Shown one piece after another: positions 40,185-49,481 of a stretch of DNA of 64,000 nucleotides. The translations under genes were made by a program, and so were the position numbers. Under the pieces are notes generated by a model that had not been told where the DNA came from, ran no database searches, and worked only from the letters and a program-made list of their open reading frames with translations. The DNA comes from Saccharicrinis sp050589685. Lineage in GTDB: Bacteria; Bacteroidota; Bacteroidia; Bacteroidales; Marinilabiliaceae. The stretch covers positions 62,001-126,000 of the forward strand of contig NZ_JBNGOS010000001.1 in assembly GCF_050589685.1 (NCBI RefSeq), given 5' to 3'. Position 1 is the stretch's first letter. Each line of letters starts with the position of its first letter.

Positions 40185-41741
40185 ATGAAAAAACTTTTAT
40201 CTATTATGGCTGCATGTTTATTCACGGCAGCATTCAATGCACAAGTAAATTATTATGTTTCCGCAACAGGTAGCGATACAAACGATGGCCTAAGCGAAGC
40301 TGCCCCAATGGCAAGTGTAGGTGCAGCGTATGCTGCAGCTACGGCAAGTTATACCGCTGACCAAACTGAAACTGTATACAATGTTAATGTAGGTGCCGGT
40401 ACTTTTGAAACCAGCAATCTTGCAATAGCGTCTCTAGGTGGATTATCTATTACCATAAAAGGTGAAGGCGCTAATTTAACCACCTTACAAGGAGGTGCCA
40501 CCATGCCAACTGAGGTTCAATTATTTACAAACCCTACAGGCAATACGGCTAATCAACAATTAAAAATTTACCTGGAAGATCTAAAGATTAACAATTATGG
40601 TTTTTCAGGTACAACAGCCGGTTCAATTATTTTCCTGAATGCAGGAGCTGCAAAAAACATTTATTTTAGCGCTGCCCGATGTGCATTCAGCAACCTACAA
40701 TCAAAAGATGGTGCCGTAATTAAGTCTAACCACCTTACATTTATGACCTTCTCTGAATGTTCATTTGTCGACATCAAAGCTATTAATAACGATGGAGTTT
40801 GGCCAATATTTAATATTGTGCGGGGTAATCTTACAATGGAAAACTGTTTTTTTGCGCGTTGTACTAGAGATTACACCATTGTAGATGGCACCACTACCGA
40901 AAGTAACGAAGAAGGTTTTTTAATTAAATCCAAACCACTTTATAACTGGGTGGCCAATGATATAAACCTTATCAACAATACTTTCGTGGATTGTGGTTTG
41001 GTTAAAGGCGACGATGTTACCGTTAGCCATACGCAAAGCTTAATTCATTTACATAACCCACACGAAGGAACAAAGGGTAGTGGAGGTACTATTAATGCAG
41101 TAATAGCTAATAACCTCATCATAGGTACAACCTTAGAGGGTATAGATGCTTCTTCATACGTGGATATTTATGTTAACAATACCGACCCATCTCCTGGTGA
41201 TGGATCTAACGATATTGTATTAACCAATTGCACCAATAATGTAATGCAAACTCAAAGTGGATTTGGCACAACAGGTAATAATATAGATCCTGCTTTCACT
41301 TATACATCAACTGAAATTGATTTCACAATGGATGGTAATGTTCCTCAGGAAATGACAACTGCAAATGGTATTAGTTATGCTGTAGCTAATGGAACGGCTA
41401 TTAAACAACAAGGTGCGACCGGCGATTTTGTTCCAGTAACAGACATTACGGGCGCAGATCGCCTATCGCCTACTACCATTGGAGCATACGAGGCGGGTAC
41501 AGCTACAGCCATTCCCACAACAAACATCTCACCCCTAGCTATTTACAGCACTTCAGGACAAATAATTGTTGAAGGTGAAACATCAAGTATTAAGGTATAT
41601 AATACGATTGGTATTCTGCAAAGTCAACAAACTGCCAAACAAGGTTTAACATCTATTCCGGTTGAGAATCAAGGAATTTATATTGTGGTTGCTTCTACGC
41701 TTAAAGGAGAAACGGTAAGCAAAAAAGTAAGGGTAAAATAA
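40185..41741 (+). CDS. T9SS-exported right-handed beta-helix protein of unknown function
   Basis: 518 residues. Signal peptide (to about FNAQ), then NYYVSATGSDTNDGLSEAAPMASV, a DUF1565-like entry strand common to parallel beta-helix proteins. Repeated short strands with Asn/Asp turns run to about residue 430 (NNTFVDCG, NNLIIGTT, NNVMQTQ). The end TGADRLSPTTIGAYE is frequent in such proteins, and a T9SS-type C-terminal domain follows (PLAIYSTSGQIIVEGE...VSKKVRVK). No catalytic residues can be named. It is secreted or surface-anchored, 78 bp after a T9SS glycosidase gene and ahead of a strong terminator. A lyase, hydrolase or binding role is possible. It does not resemble the three beta-helix/PDZ proteins further right beyond the general fold. 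Confidence 0.75.
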   Translation: MKKLLSIMAACLFTAAFNAQVNYYVSATGSDTNDGLSEAAPMASVGAAYAAATASYTADQTETVYNVNVGAGTFETSNLAIASLGGLSITIKGEGANLTTLQGGATMPTEVQLFTNPTGNTANQQLKIYLEDLKINNYGFSGTTAGSIIFLNAGAAKNIYFSAARCAFSNLQSKDGAVIKSNHLTFMTFSECSFVDIKAINNDGVWPIFNIVRGNLTMENCFFARCTRDYTIVDGTTTESNEEGFLIKSKPLYNWVANDINLINNTFVDCGLVKGDDVTVSHTQSLIHLHNPHEGTKGSGGTINAVIANNLIIGTTLEGIDASSYVDIYVNNTDPSPGDGSNDIVLTNCTNNVMQTQSGFGTTGNNIDPAFTYTSTEIDFTMDGNVPQEMTTANGISYAVANGTAIKQQGATGDFVPVTDITGADRLSPTTIGAYEAGTATAIPTTNISPLAIYSTSGQIIVEGETSSIKVYNTIGILQSQQTAKQGLTSIPVENQGIYIVVASTLKGETVSKKVRVK

Positions 41742-41783
41742 GCTATTACAAATTGCAAAAAGAACGCAAATTAACTAATTAAA

Positions 41784-41814
41784 AAGGGGAGACTAATTGA
41801 TTTAGTCTCCCCTT
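41784..41814. terminator. Bidirectional terminator between convergent genes
   Basis: A perfect 13-bp stem: AAGGGGAGACTAA (41784-41796) with TTAGTCTCCCCTT (41802-41814) and a 5-base loop TTGAT. A/T-rich flanks serve both the plus-strand beta-helix gene (stop 41741) and the minus-strand gene ending at 41843. Confidence 0.88.
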
Positions 41815-41842
41815 CTTATAATATTCAATTCCAAACTATTTA

Positions 41843-43420
41843 TCAGTCAAAAGCCACCAATACCTTATCAATAACAGGCTGCGCCACATTATCCGGGTTA
41901 TTATTGATTCTGATTTCAAACTGAAAACCATAAGCATCAGGTAACTCAGAAAGGTCCAGTTGTGCAGGAGTTTTCTTAACCTGCTTGGCAAAACCTTCTA
42001 TGTAATCATACCTTTCCGTCACTACCTGCCAGTTGCTCCATTGGTTAATGTTGCTATCATTTGTTGTATCCACTCCCACGCGAACTTCAACAGTTTCTAC
42101 CCAAGGTCCCGGACTGATATAATCGAAGTTTGTCTGTGTCATTAAATAAAATTGTCCTTCGGCAAACATCACATCCGGATCGGGATGTCCTTGACCGATA
42201 TTTCCACAAAATGTAAATTGTTTATTGATGTCGTTAGAAGTAAACCAGGCAACACTCATGTTCTGTCGGCCATGCTTCCCGGCAGGATCGTAATCGCAAA
42301 ACAAATAGTATTGTCCACCAATTGAAATGGAAGCCCAATCGCCAAAAGCATTTTGTTCCGGCTCGTGGATTTCGTATTTCGCAAAAGCGCGCGTTTCTCC
42401 AGCTTTCACTCTATGTTGTGGCACATCTTCGCTTGCAGTTTTTCCAGGATAGTTTTTAGGATCTTCTTTGTGCCAGTGCGGGTGGACATATTCGGCAAAT
42501 TTGCCTGTAGGTTTGGTTCTTTCATCCACCGGAGGGGCAACAATTTTAAAATCGTTGAATCCATCGGGGCTAACAGCATGTGTTGCCAAAGGCGAATCCC
42601 AGGCATGGGTCGATGCGTCGATGGGTGACCAATCTTCGGCTATAATATGGAAGTTACCATCCAGGTCGCGGATAACGGCACAGTCCGAACCATGCGATGG
42701 ATCTTTAAAGGCCATTCCCATATTTTTACCAGGTTCGCCATCGGTCAAATCTTCATCGATGTAAAGGTGCGGATCCTGGTCGTTCGGGAAGTCGTAATAC
42801 AGATAAACCTTACCATCCACATATTCGGCTGTGGTCATCCAACGCGAAAACGTTTCGGAAACAGAACCATGGTGTACCCAGTTAATCATATCTTTACTTT
42901 GCCAGGCGTGGTAACCACCTTTATCGGGTTTTAATCCACCGGGAGCATCAAACTGATTTTTAAACGGCGTAGTTTTTAAGGCAATATCAAAACCTTCTAG
43001 GCTTGTATCTTCAGCTTTAAAACTTCCCTCATTCTGACTTTTACTCATTACATAACGACCGAACATCCAATAATTGCCTTCCCCCATTTGTAAAGCAACC
43101 GGAGCATCGCCCAAATTTGAAGGGCCAATATTTTCAACCGGGTTCCAGTTTAACCAATCGGGCGACTGCGAAAGGGTGATAGATTTTAGACCTCGTTTTT
43201 TAGCATATTTTTTAATTGTACTTTGGAAAGTAGCTTCTGTAGTCGTAGGAATTACTTTGCCATCTGTTATTTCCAAATTTGATGTTTTGTCCATATTCAT
43301 CTGCCAGTCTTCCTGAGAGTCGACAGTCCAGGCTTCCTCAGAATGCTGAGCTTGATTTGTACACGACATTCCAATTATCAGTATTGGAAGCGTAAGTAAG
43401 ATTAGTATTCGAGTTTTCAT
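41843..43420 (-). CDS. Lipoprotein beta-propeller glycosidase (GH43/GH117-superfamily-like)
   Basis: 525 residues with a lipobox GMSC (Cys20). Repeated blade-like strands: GDAPVALQMGEGNYWMFGRY, YHAWQSKDMINWVHHG, AEYVDGKVYLYYDF, SDCAVIRDLDGNFHIIAEDW, DWASISIGGQYYLFCDYD and DPDVMFAEGQFYLMTQ. This is the pattern of five-bladed propeller glycosidases, each blade with an aromatic W/Y and inward acidic residues. Asp residues in GDAPVA and SDCAV could be the base and pKa modulator; the acid is not obvious. GH117 enzymes of this fold cleave 3,6-anhydro-L-galactose in agar oligosaccharides and GH43 enzymes cleave arabinose/xylose linkages; neither is proven here. A short C-terminal Ig-like tail follows the propeller. 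It is the last gene of the right-hand minus-strand array, 55 bp after a sulfatase. Confidence 0.65.
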   Translation of the reverse strand: MKTRILILLTLPILIIGMSCTNQAQHSEEAWTVDSQEDWQMNMDKTSNLEITDGKVIPTTTEATFQSTIKKYAKKRGLKSITLSQSPDWLNWNPVENIGPSNLGDAPVALQMGEGNYWMFGRYVMSKSQNEGSFKAEDTSLEGFDIALKTTPFKNQFDAPGGLKPDKGGYHAWQSKDMINWVHHGSVSETFSRWMTTAEYVDGKVYLYYDFPNDQDPHLYIDEDLTDGEPGKNMGMAFKDPSHGSDCAVIRDLDGNFHIIAEDWSPIDASTHAWDSPLATHAVSPDGFNDFKIVAPPVDERTKPTGKFAEYVHPHWHKEDPKNYPGKTASEDVPQHRVKAGETRAFAKYEIHEPEQNAFGDWASISIGGQYYLFCDYDPAGKHGRQNMSVAWFTSNDINKQFTFCGNIGQGHPDPDVMFAEGQFYLMTQTNFDYISPGPWVETVEVRVGVDTTNDSNINQWSNWQVVTERYDYIEGFAKQVKKTPAQLDLSELPDAYGFQFEIRINNNPDNVAQPVIDKVLVAFD

Positions 43421-43475
43421 GTTTTTATTGATTTCTACATTAAAATATCGTATTAATTCTTCTTTTTTTTATCCC

Positions 43476-45035
43476 TTAATTCTCAAGGCCGGTTGGTCCT
43501 CCGGTATATGATTCTTCCCAAAGTAAATCAGGTTCATTCCAATCAGGAATACCAATACTATCCTTTTGCGCAAAATGATCAACATGAAATGGTTTTTCTT
43601 CTGCCAATGGTACCCCGTCATTTATCATCAATGGCCGAGCTTCATCCCAGAATTTCTCGTAGGCATTCTTCATCGAATCAACAAGCTCAGGGTATTCAGC
43701 GGCTACATCGATGTTTTGTTGTGGATCGTTTTCCATATCGAAAAGTTCGCCATGAACAAGCCTAAATCGCTGGTTTCGTACCGAATATTGTCCCCACTTA
43801 AAGTCATCAGGATTCGCCTCGTGTTTCCAACGTGTTACATGCTGAAAAAGAAAACGGTCATCCCACTTTGGCTCTTTCTCCAAAATTAAAGGTTTTAAAC
43901 TCCGGCCCTCAAATACTTGAGTGTCGGGAAGCTTTGCTCCGGCAAAATCGGCCAGTGTTGGTAAAATATCCAGGTAGCTGGCTACTGTATTCCGAGTTCT
44001 ACCTTCTTTTATCACACCATCCCAGCGCACATAGAATGGAACGCGCACGCCACCTTCGTTTACCGTGCCTTTAAGTCCTTTCATATCGGCATTATATGAC
44101 ATCATCGTTTTTCCATCTTTACCGATTCCCAATTCCACTTGTGGACGTCCGTCAAAGCCTCTTAGCCCACAACCAATTCGGGTCATCCCATTGTCAGAAG
44201 TAAAAATGATGATCGTGTTCTCTAACAAACCCCACTCCTCCAACTGCTCGAACATTTGCCCCATACAGTGGTCTATATGCTCTATCATCCCATAAAAACC
44301 TGCAGCTTTACTATCGAAGCCCAAGGACTCAAAATACTTCTGATATCTCGGAGGAGCCACGAAAGGACCGTGCGGAGCATTGGTCGATAAATAGGCAAAA
44401 AACGGCTTATCTGAATCCTTAAGGGATTGAATCCAGCCCAACGTTGCTTTAAACAGAATATCCGTGCAATAGCCCTTGGTTTTAACAAATGTGCCATTGT
44501 GTTTGAACACCGGATTAAAGTAGGTATTGCCAGGAACATCGGCACAAGATCCGGCATAAGTTTGGCCAATACCACCTGCGCCATGAATAAATGTCTCTTC
44601 GAATCCCCGGTTTTCAGGTTGATAAGGCTTCTCATCTCCCAAGTGCCATTTGCCAAAGTACCCCGATGTGTAACCCGCCGTTTTTAAAACTTCGGGGATG
44701 GTGATAGCCGCCAGGTTGAGTCGTTCGCGTTCAAGAATGGTATGCGTAACCCCATTTTTTATTGAATGCACCCCAGCCATAATACCAGCACGACTTGGTG
44801 CGCAAGTAGAGCCCATCATAAAGCGGTCGAAACGTACCGACTGGGTATACATTTGATCCAATTCCGGTGTCTTAATCCAGGGATGGCCATGCGCACCCAC
44901 AACCGGATACCCCTGGTCGTCGGTCATTATAAAAATGATATTTGGTTTTACGCTTTCTTCTTTGTGTGTACAGCCGGTAATACAACATAAAAACCAGCCA
45001 ATAATAAGGACTATTCTAAATGTGTTCATATTCAT
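43476..45035 (-). CDS. S1-family sulfatase
   Basis: About 519 residues from ATG at 45035 (a second ATG at 45029 is equally plausible; the frame opens at a TTG at 45041). Lipobox ITGC. Metal-site strand NIIFIMTDDQGYP. Formylglycine motif C-A-P-S-R near Cys78 (GSTCAPSRAGIMAG), then GYFGKWHLGD. Second metal segment IFTSDNGMTRIGCG. The C-terminus is long, ending in a proline- and tryptophan-rich tail (DLLWEESYTGG). Probably periplasmic desulfation of oligosaccharides. Immediately downstream (9-15 bp) of the first beta-helix/PDZ gene and therefore likely translated with it, suggesting that the two act on the same intermediate. Confidence 0.93.
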   Translation of the reverse strand: MNMNTFRIVLIIGWFLCCITGCTHKEESVKPNIIFIMTDDQGYPVVGAHGHPWIKTPELDQMYTQSVRFDRFMMGSTCAPSRAGIMAGVHSIKNGVTHTILERERLNLAAITIPEVLKTAGYTSGYFGKWHLGDEKPYQPENRGFEETFIHGAGGIGQTYAGSCADVPGNTYFNPVFKHNGTFVKTKGYCTDILFKATLGWIQSLKDSDKPFFAYLSTNAPHGPFVAPPRYQKYFESLGFDSKAAGFYGMIEHIDHCMGQMFEQLEEWGLLENTIIIFTSDNGMTRIGCGLRGFDGRPQVELGIGKDGKTMMSYNADMKGLKGTVNEGGVRVPFYVRWDGVIKEGRTRNTVASYLDILPTLADFAGAKLPDTQVFEGRSLKPLILEKEPKWDDRFLFQHVTRWKHEANPDDFKWGQYSVRNQRFRLVHGELFDMENDPQQNIDVAAEYPELVDSMKNAYEKFWDEARPLMINDGVPLAEEKPFHVDHFAQKDSIGIPDWNEPDLLWEESYTGGPTGLEN

Positions 45036-45050
45036 TATCAATAATATATA

Positions 45051-47447
45051 CTATGGCTGAACCGTTATGCTTTTGTTTGCCTGATCCCTAACTATAGTAA
45101 TCTTTACTGCACTTTCTATTTTATTTGGTGCCACACGCAGGAACATTTTCCGATTCCTTGTTGGCTGATCGTTAATTGCCAAAATCAAATCGCCTTCTTT
45201 TATTCCCGCTTTGTCCAATATGGAACCCTTTTGAACTTCTTGAACAGCCAGACCTCCATCACTCTCCGCTACTCCATAAGCAGAAAATTCTTCCCCTTGC
45301 AAGGCTTTCAGTTTCGCACCAAACCAATCGATGGGTAGAAAGTCTCTTTTTGTCCTTTGACCGAATGAGAGCGCACCTCCATCGTATTTTATTTCTGGTA
45401 TTACCGGAGTTTCTGCTATAGCTCGCAAGCTGGCTTTTTTAACACCAAATTGATCCATCGGAAAATTCTTAAAACCTATCTCAAAAGCAGGAGATCCTTC
45501 TTTTACGCTGAAATCACCATTTTCAGGATCTACAAATAAAGGATCTCCGGTTATTGAATTCGCATCCCAGTTAAAATCGCTATAAGCATATTTTGCCGCT
45601 GTAACGTTCCCATAAAATAGGTTATTATCTACACGTTTGCCACTTCCTGACTTCTTAACACCTATTGCCCTGTGCTCGCCAGTAAGAATGTTGCAATAAA
45701 ACTCGTCTCCACTATTTTTATACCACACATGAGGATGAAATCCGTTATTAAGAATAACATTATTCCAGGCCTTCCTGTTAAAACCTTCCCTAAACTTTAA
45801 CCCACCATTTAACAGCAGGTTATTGTATATTTCATAGTTGCTGGATCCATCGTCTAAATCAATGTCCCACCCGTGTTCGCATTTCCATCTACTATCCCGA
45901 ATGGTTGTCGTTTCCATCGCATCCAAAAAAGGCAACTCCGGATTTTTATCGATAAATTCCTGGGAAACAGACCTGTCACTTCTCCAAAACCTATCCCTAC
46001 CCCATGAGTTAAAAGAGCCGTGATCGTGCGTTTCCAAAACGGTATTAAACACATCACATCGCTCAATTAGGTGGCCACCCCAGGCACCATCACCAATATT
46101 GATACCTGCACGTGCACAATCGTAAACGGAAACATCTCTTACAGTGATGAATTGTGCCATTTCTATCTGCACTCCAGCAGGTTGTCTTTCGGTACGGCCT
46201 ATTCCATGTATCAAACAATCCTCCACGCTTGAGTTGGCCGGGTAATTATTTGTTTTGGGACCTACCGTTAGGTCAATTTTAGCGAGGTCATTCTTTTCAT
46301 GGTATTCAAAAAGCGGATCTCTTACGGCATTGGGGTCTCCTACAAAACATACTCCACTTGCCCCCGTGTCGTGAATGTGACATCCTTTTACCAACCCGTA
46401 TCGGTTGTAATTGTTGAAGAAAATAGCATTCCCGCCTAACTGATCAAACTCAGAATCCAAAATACTCACATATTCTGTACCGGTTAATTTAATGGCTCCT
46501 CCCCTGTAAATCGCCCAATCGGAACGAAGCATGGGTTCTTTGGTATCCATAAAGGTTCGGGCTGCATGTTTGAAAACAAAACCTTTGAGTTTGATGTGGG
46601 ATACCGGGCTCTTTTCACTTCCATTAAATTCCACTAAGTGTCGAAGGCGAACAACTTCTACTTTAGCATCTTTAACATCCACTTCTTTTTCAGGATAATA
46701 ATAAAGCCGGTTGGTTTTGGCATTGTGGTACCACTCTCCCGGAGCATCGAGTTCCTCAAAAATATTTTCTACCATGCGGAATTCGTCGTGCATACCCATC
46801 TGTCGATTGTTTTGCCACCCTCCTTCGTATGTCACCTCTCCGTGTTCATCTTTTCCGGTAATACGGTAATGATAGCCTCCCCATCTGCTTCGGTGCATTG
46901 CATGAATGTACCCACCAGTCGGATCGCCCCAGCCCGCCACTTTTTCCATAGAAAAAGCGTCAGCGGCAAAACCCTGATAAGCTGCTGTTTTCTTGCTCGC
47001 ATCGTAATTGGGATAACGTGCCATACGTTGGTTTTTCCCATTTATAAACACCTGATCAATATTGAGCCCTGCAGGTGTTTCTGCCTGATAAATGCCATCT
47101 TTGTACTCCTCCCACTTGAGGTCGAGTAACAATCCTCCGCTAATGATTGCTTTTCCTTCGTTTATAGATTGATAAGTGATTTCCCTTCCTTCAACCCCGG
47201 AGTCATCCGCTCCAAAAACCAAGGTATTTGGCAAGTAATAAATGCCATCTTCAATATAGATATTGATTGTTTTCTTTCCCGCATCCTGTCTGGCAAGTTC
47301 TTGCGCTTTTTGCAAAGTAGCTACCGGATTGCTTTCCGAGCCATTGTTTTGATCATTACCGTTCTTGCTCACGTAGATGTTCGATTCAGAACAGGAAAAC
47401 AGCAGGAAGCCCTGAAGGATTATTAGTAGTAATGTTACGTTTTTCAT
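45051..47447 (-). CDS. Beta-helix/PDZ protein 1 (GH141-like superfamily, lipoprotein)
   Basis: 798 residues. Lipobox LFSC (Cys19). Entry strand IYVSKNGNDQNNGSESNPVATL and FINGKNQRMARYPN, as in GH141-like parallel beta-helix proteins. Conserved central motifs shared with the two paralogues: SRWGGYHYRITGK, ENIFEELDAPGEWY, LRSDWAIYRGGA, GVCFVGDPNAVR, VGPKTNNYPA, DHGSFNSWGRDRF (about residue 479) and DIDLDDGSSNYEIYNN (about 530). The acidic WGRD and DLDDG clusters are the best candidates for the active site. The C-terminal 85 residues form a PDZ-like domain (GSILDKAGIKEGDLILAIND). GH141 includes fucose- and xylan-active enzymes, so a glycosidase on a fucose-type sugar is plausible but unproven. 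Flanked by a sulfatase and a GH29 gene. Confidence 0.75.
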   Translation of the reverse strand: MKNVTLLLIILQGFLLFSCSESNIYVSKNGNDQNNGSESNPVATLQKAQELARQDAGKKTINIYIEDGIYYLPNTLVFGADDSGVEGREITYQSINEGKAIISGGLLLDLKWEEYKDGIYQAETPAGLNIDQVFINGKNQRMARYPNYDASKKTAAYQGFAADAFSMEKVAGWGDPTGGYIHAMHRSRWGGYHYRITGKDEHGEVTYEGGWQNNRQMGMHDEFRMVENIFEELDAPGEWYHNAKTNRLYYYPEKEVDVKDAKVEVVRLRHLVEFNGSEKSPVSHIKLKGFVFKHAARTFMDTKEPMLRSDWAIYRGGAIKLTGTEYVSILDSEFDQLGGNAIFFNNYNRYGLVKGCHIHDTGASGVCFVGDPNAVRDPLFEYHEKNDLAKIDLTVGPKTNNYPANSSVEDCLIHGIGRTERQPAGVQIEMAQFITVRDVSVYDCARAGINIGDGAWGGHLIERCDVFNTVLETHDHGSFNSWGRDRFWRSDRSVSQEFIDKNPELPFLDAMETTTIRDSRWKCEHGWDIDLDDGSSNYEIYNNLLLNGGLKFREGFNRKAWNNVILNNGFHPHVWYKNSGDEFYCNILTGEHRAIGVKKSGSGKRVDNNLFYGNVTAAKYAYSDFNWDANSITGDPLFVDPENGDFSVKEGSPAFEIGFKNFPMDQFGVKKASLRAIAETPVIPEIKYDGGALSFGQRTKRDFLPIDWFGAKLKALQGEEFSAYGVAESDGGLAVQEVQKGSILDKAGIKEGDLILAINDQPTRNRKMFLRVAPNKIESAVKITIVRDQANKSITVQP

Positions 47448-47775
47448 TCGTTTTAAATTGTTTATTGATTAAGGTAACTCATGGAACTCGCTATTAATCA
47501 TACTCCGGTGTGAAAAATAATTTACATGCTCGTTTCATCTTATTAAAATTGTTTGTTTTTCTAAAGTATAAGATGGAACTCGCATGTTTTTTATTATTCG
47601 CCTATGTGTGACGATTTGCACATGCTCGTTTCATTTGTTTAAAATTAGAACCAAGACACAAGAGCGAGACACAAGACAAGAATTTTTCATTTTCTTGTAT
47701 GTCTAAGATCTATGATCATGGTTGTTTCATTTATCAGTTATTATTTGTGTTAATCTTATTAGGGATTCTAAGTAC
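47448..47775. other. Intergenic region with imperfect tandem repeat and hairpin
   Basis: 328 bp between two minus-strand genes. ATGGAACTCGC is present at 47481-47491 and 47573-47583, and ACATGCTCGTTTCAT at 47524-47538 and 47620-47634, marking two imperfect copies of a unit of about 95 bp. Further on, ACAAGAA (47676-47682) pairs with TTCTTGT (47692-47698) inside an AGACACAAG-rich stretch similar to dispersed Bacteroidota intergenic repeats. The promoter for the beta-helix/PDZ 1 gene should lie here but I cannot place it. Confidence 0.5.
47481..47634. repeat. Imperfect direct repeat, unit about 95 bp, two copies
   Basis: Copy 1 (from 47481) and copy 2 (from 47573) share ATGGAACTCGC at the left, GTGTGA in the middle and an exact 15-base ACATGCTCGTTTCAT at the right, with diverged sequence between. 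The read-out on the minus strand begins ATGAAACGAGC in both. They lie just upstream of a minus-strand operon start, so they could be a duplicated promoter/operator. Confidence 0.55.
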
Positions 47776-49368
47776 TCAATGATGATTTCCATCCAAATCC
47801 ACCTTTTTTGTTCCCTTAAAAGCTTTATCGGCATCGCTTTGAATGGCAGTAGGATGATGCTGCTCTTCGTTGGTGGCAATCTCAAAAGTCCATGCATATT
47901 TACTTTTACCAAGTTCAGATGGTGGGATTATTTTTAATCCATCGGCAGTCATTTCCCATTCAACTTCTGAATCAGAACCTAGTAAACTTACCGATTTCAC
48001 CTGTTCGTTATCCCATCCTGCAGTTGCTTCAATAACAAAAGGAGCAAGAGGTTTGTCACATTTAATGGCATATAATTTTTTCCCCTTGGTGGTAAACGAC
48101 AAGTGTTCGTTTTCCTGCTGATTTACGCTCCAATAACGCGAACCATAGATGGCTTCTCCGTTTATTTTCAGCCAATCGCCCATCGCTTTTAAGCGCTCAA
48201 CTTGCTCGGGCACCAATGTTCCATCCGCTTTAGGACCAATGTTGATCAGGAAGTTTCCATTTCGGCTTACCACTTCAATCATTTCATGGATTACGCCTTC
48301 TACGCTCTTGTATGTGTCTCCCTCGAGGTAGCCAAAAGAAGTACCAAAGGTAGTACAACTCTGCCATTTAGGTCCTATAACTTTCAGCTTTAAGTTATCT
48401 TTTTCTAAACAGCCTACACCGTCGGGCCAATTACGGTTTGCCCCTTTGTTATTTACATAAACTGCCTGCTTATTGGCAGCGCCGTTGTTCATAAAATGGG
48501 TGATCATGCCACGTACCTGATCGTCGAAATATTTGATAACCGGTTTTGCCTGCCCTTTGCGCACATTATTACCGTCGCGGGTATATATGGGGAAATCATC
48601 CATCCACAGCATATCGGGCTGGTATTTATCCTGAATCTCTTTCCAACGCGCAACATACTCATCCACAGCTTGATTACTAAAACCAAAAGGACCATAGAGT
48701 AATTCCGCCTCCGGAACGCGTTTTATTTCTTCGAGAATGTCGGGGCGAGCCGTTGCGTTGACTACGTATTTTTTTGTGGTAAAAAAACTGGTATGTCTTT
48801 CCCTATGATAAGATGGGGCATATTTTAACCCTTTGGCACGTACTGCTTTCCCCAGGTCACCCACCAAATCGCGTTTGGGACCCATATCAACAGCATTCCA
48901 GGGTGTAAGATCAGAGTCCCAGTTGGCCCAGCCATCGTGGTGCTCTGCTGTCAAAACCACATACCTAGCCCCAACCTCGGCAAATAAATCAGCCCATTCG
49001 TCCGGGTTCCAATTTTCGGCCTTAAACTCCGGTATAATGTCTTTGTAACCAAACTCCGGAGGTGTAGCCCCCCAGCGCTCTTTCAAGTAGTTGTAATAAT
49101 ACGCCGAATCTTCATAGATTAGTTTAGGTACGTGCTCGGCGTAGCCACGACCTCCCTTGCGGTGACCAATGACACTATAAGGCCCCCAGTGAATAAAGAT
49201 GCCTATTTTTCCATCGTCGAACCAGGCAGGTACCGGCATTTTTTGTAGTGACTCCCAGCTGCCATCGTAAAGGGGTTTTGCTTCCCTCGTTTTTTCTTCT
49301 CCGGAATTACATGCCCCAAAGGACAAAACAACAAGAGTCATAATTCCTAAAAATATTTTCATATTCAT
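47776..49368 (-). CDS. GH29-like alpha-L-fucosidase family protein
   Basis: 530 residues. Lipobox FGAC. GH29 barrel: PAWFDDGKIGIFIHWGPYSV, VLTAEHHDGWANWDS (His-His motif), ETTER-type region YAPSYHRERH, and LWMDDFP with Asp257 as the likely nucleophile. The barrel ends NGNFLINIGPKADGTL, and a C-terminal beta-sandwich (LSFTTKGKKLYAI...) follows. A full-length GH29 architecture, so removal of an alpha-L-fucosyl residue (or a related sugar) from oligosaccharides in the periplasm is the best guess. It sits between two beta-helix/PDZ genes, 113 bp from the upstream one. The two Asp after LWM vary from the more usual WFDGG-type motif, so the assignment of the second residue is open. Confidence 0.88.
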   Translation of the reverse strand: MNMKIFLGIMTLVVLSFGACNSGEEKTREAKPLYDGSWESLQKMPVPAWFDDGKIGIFIHWGPYSVIGHRKGGRGYAEHVPKLIYEDSAYYYNYLKERWGATPPEFGYKDIIPEFKAENWNPDEWADLFAEVGARYVVLTAEHHDGWANWDSDLTPWNAVDMGPKRDLVGDLGKAVRAKGLKYAPSYHRERHTSFFTTKKYVVNATARPDILEEIKRVPEAELLYGPFGFSNQAVDEYVARWKEIQDKYQPDMLWMDDFPIYTRDGNNVRKGQAKPVIKYFDDQVRGMITHFMNNGAANKQAVYVNNKGANRNWPDGVGCLEKDNLKLKVIGPKWQSCTTFGTSFGYLEGDTYKSVEGVIHEMIEVVSRNGNFLINIGPKADGTLVPEQVERLKAMGDWLKINGEAIYGSRYWSVNQQENEHLSFTTKGKKLYAIKCDKPLAPFVIEATAGWDNEQVKSVSLLGSDSEVEWEMTADGLKIIPPSELGKSKYAWTFEIATNEEQHHPTAIQSDADKAFKGTKKVDLDGNHH

Positions 49369-49481
49369 TTTTTGATTATTTAACTTAAGGTTCTTTACTT
49401 ACTGCTACCTTATTAGCTATAGCTAATTGATTTTTATATTTCAGCTTTCGACTTTTTACCAGACGTTATACATAACCTGGA

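Noticed and set aside
44285..44656. 123-codon minus-strand frame inside a sulfatase
   Set aside because: Same strand, wrong frame, wholly inside the sulfatase at 43476-45035; a frame shadow.
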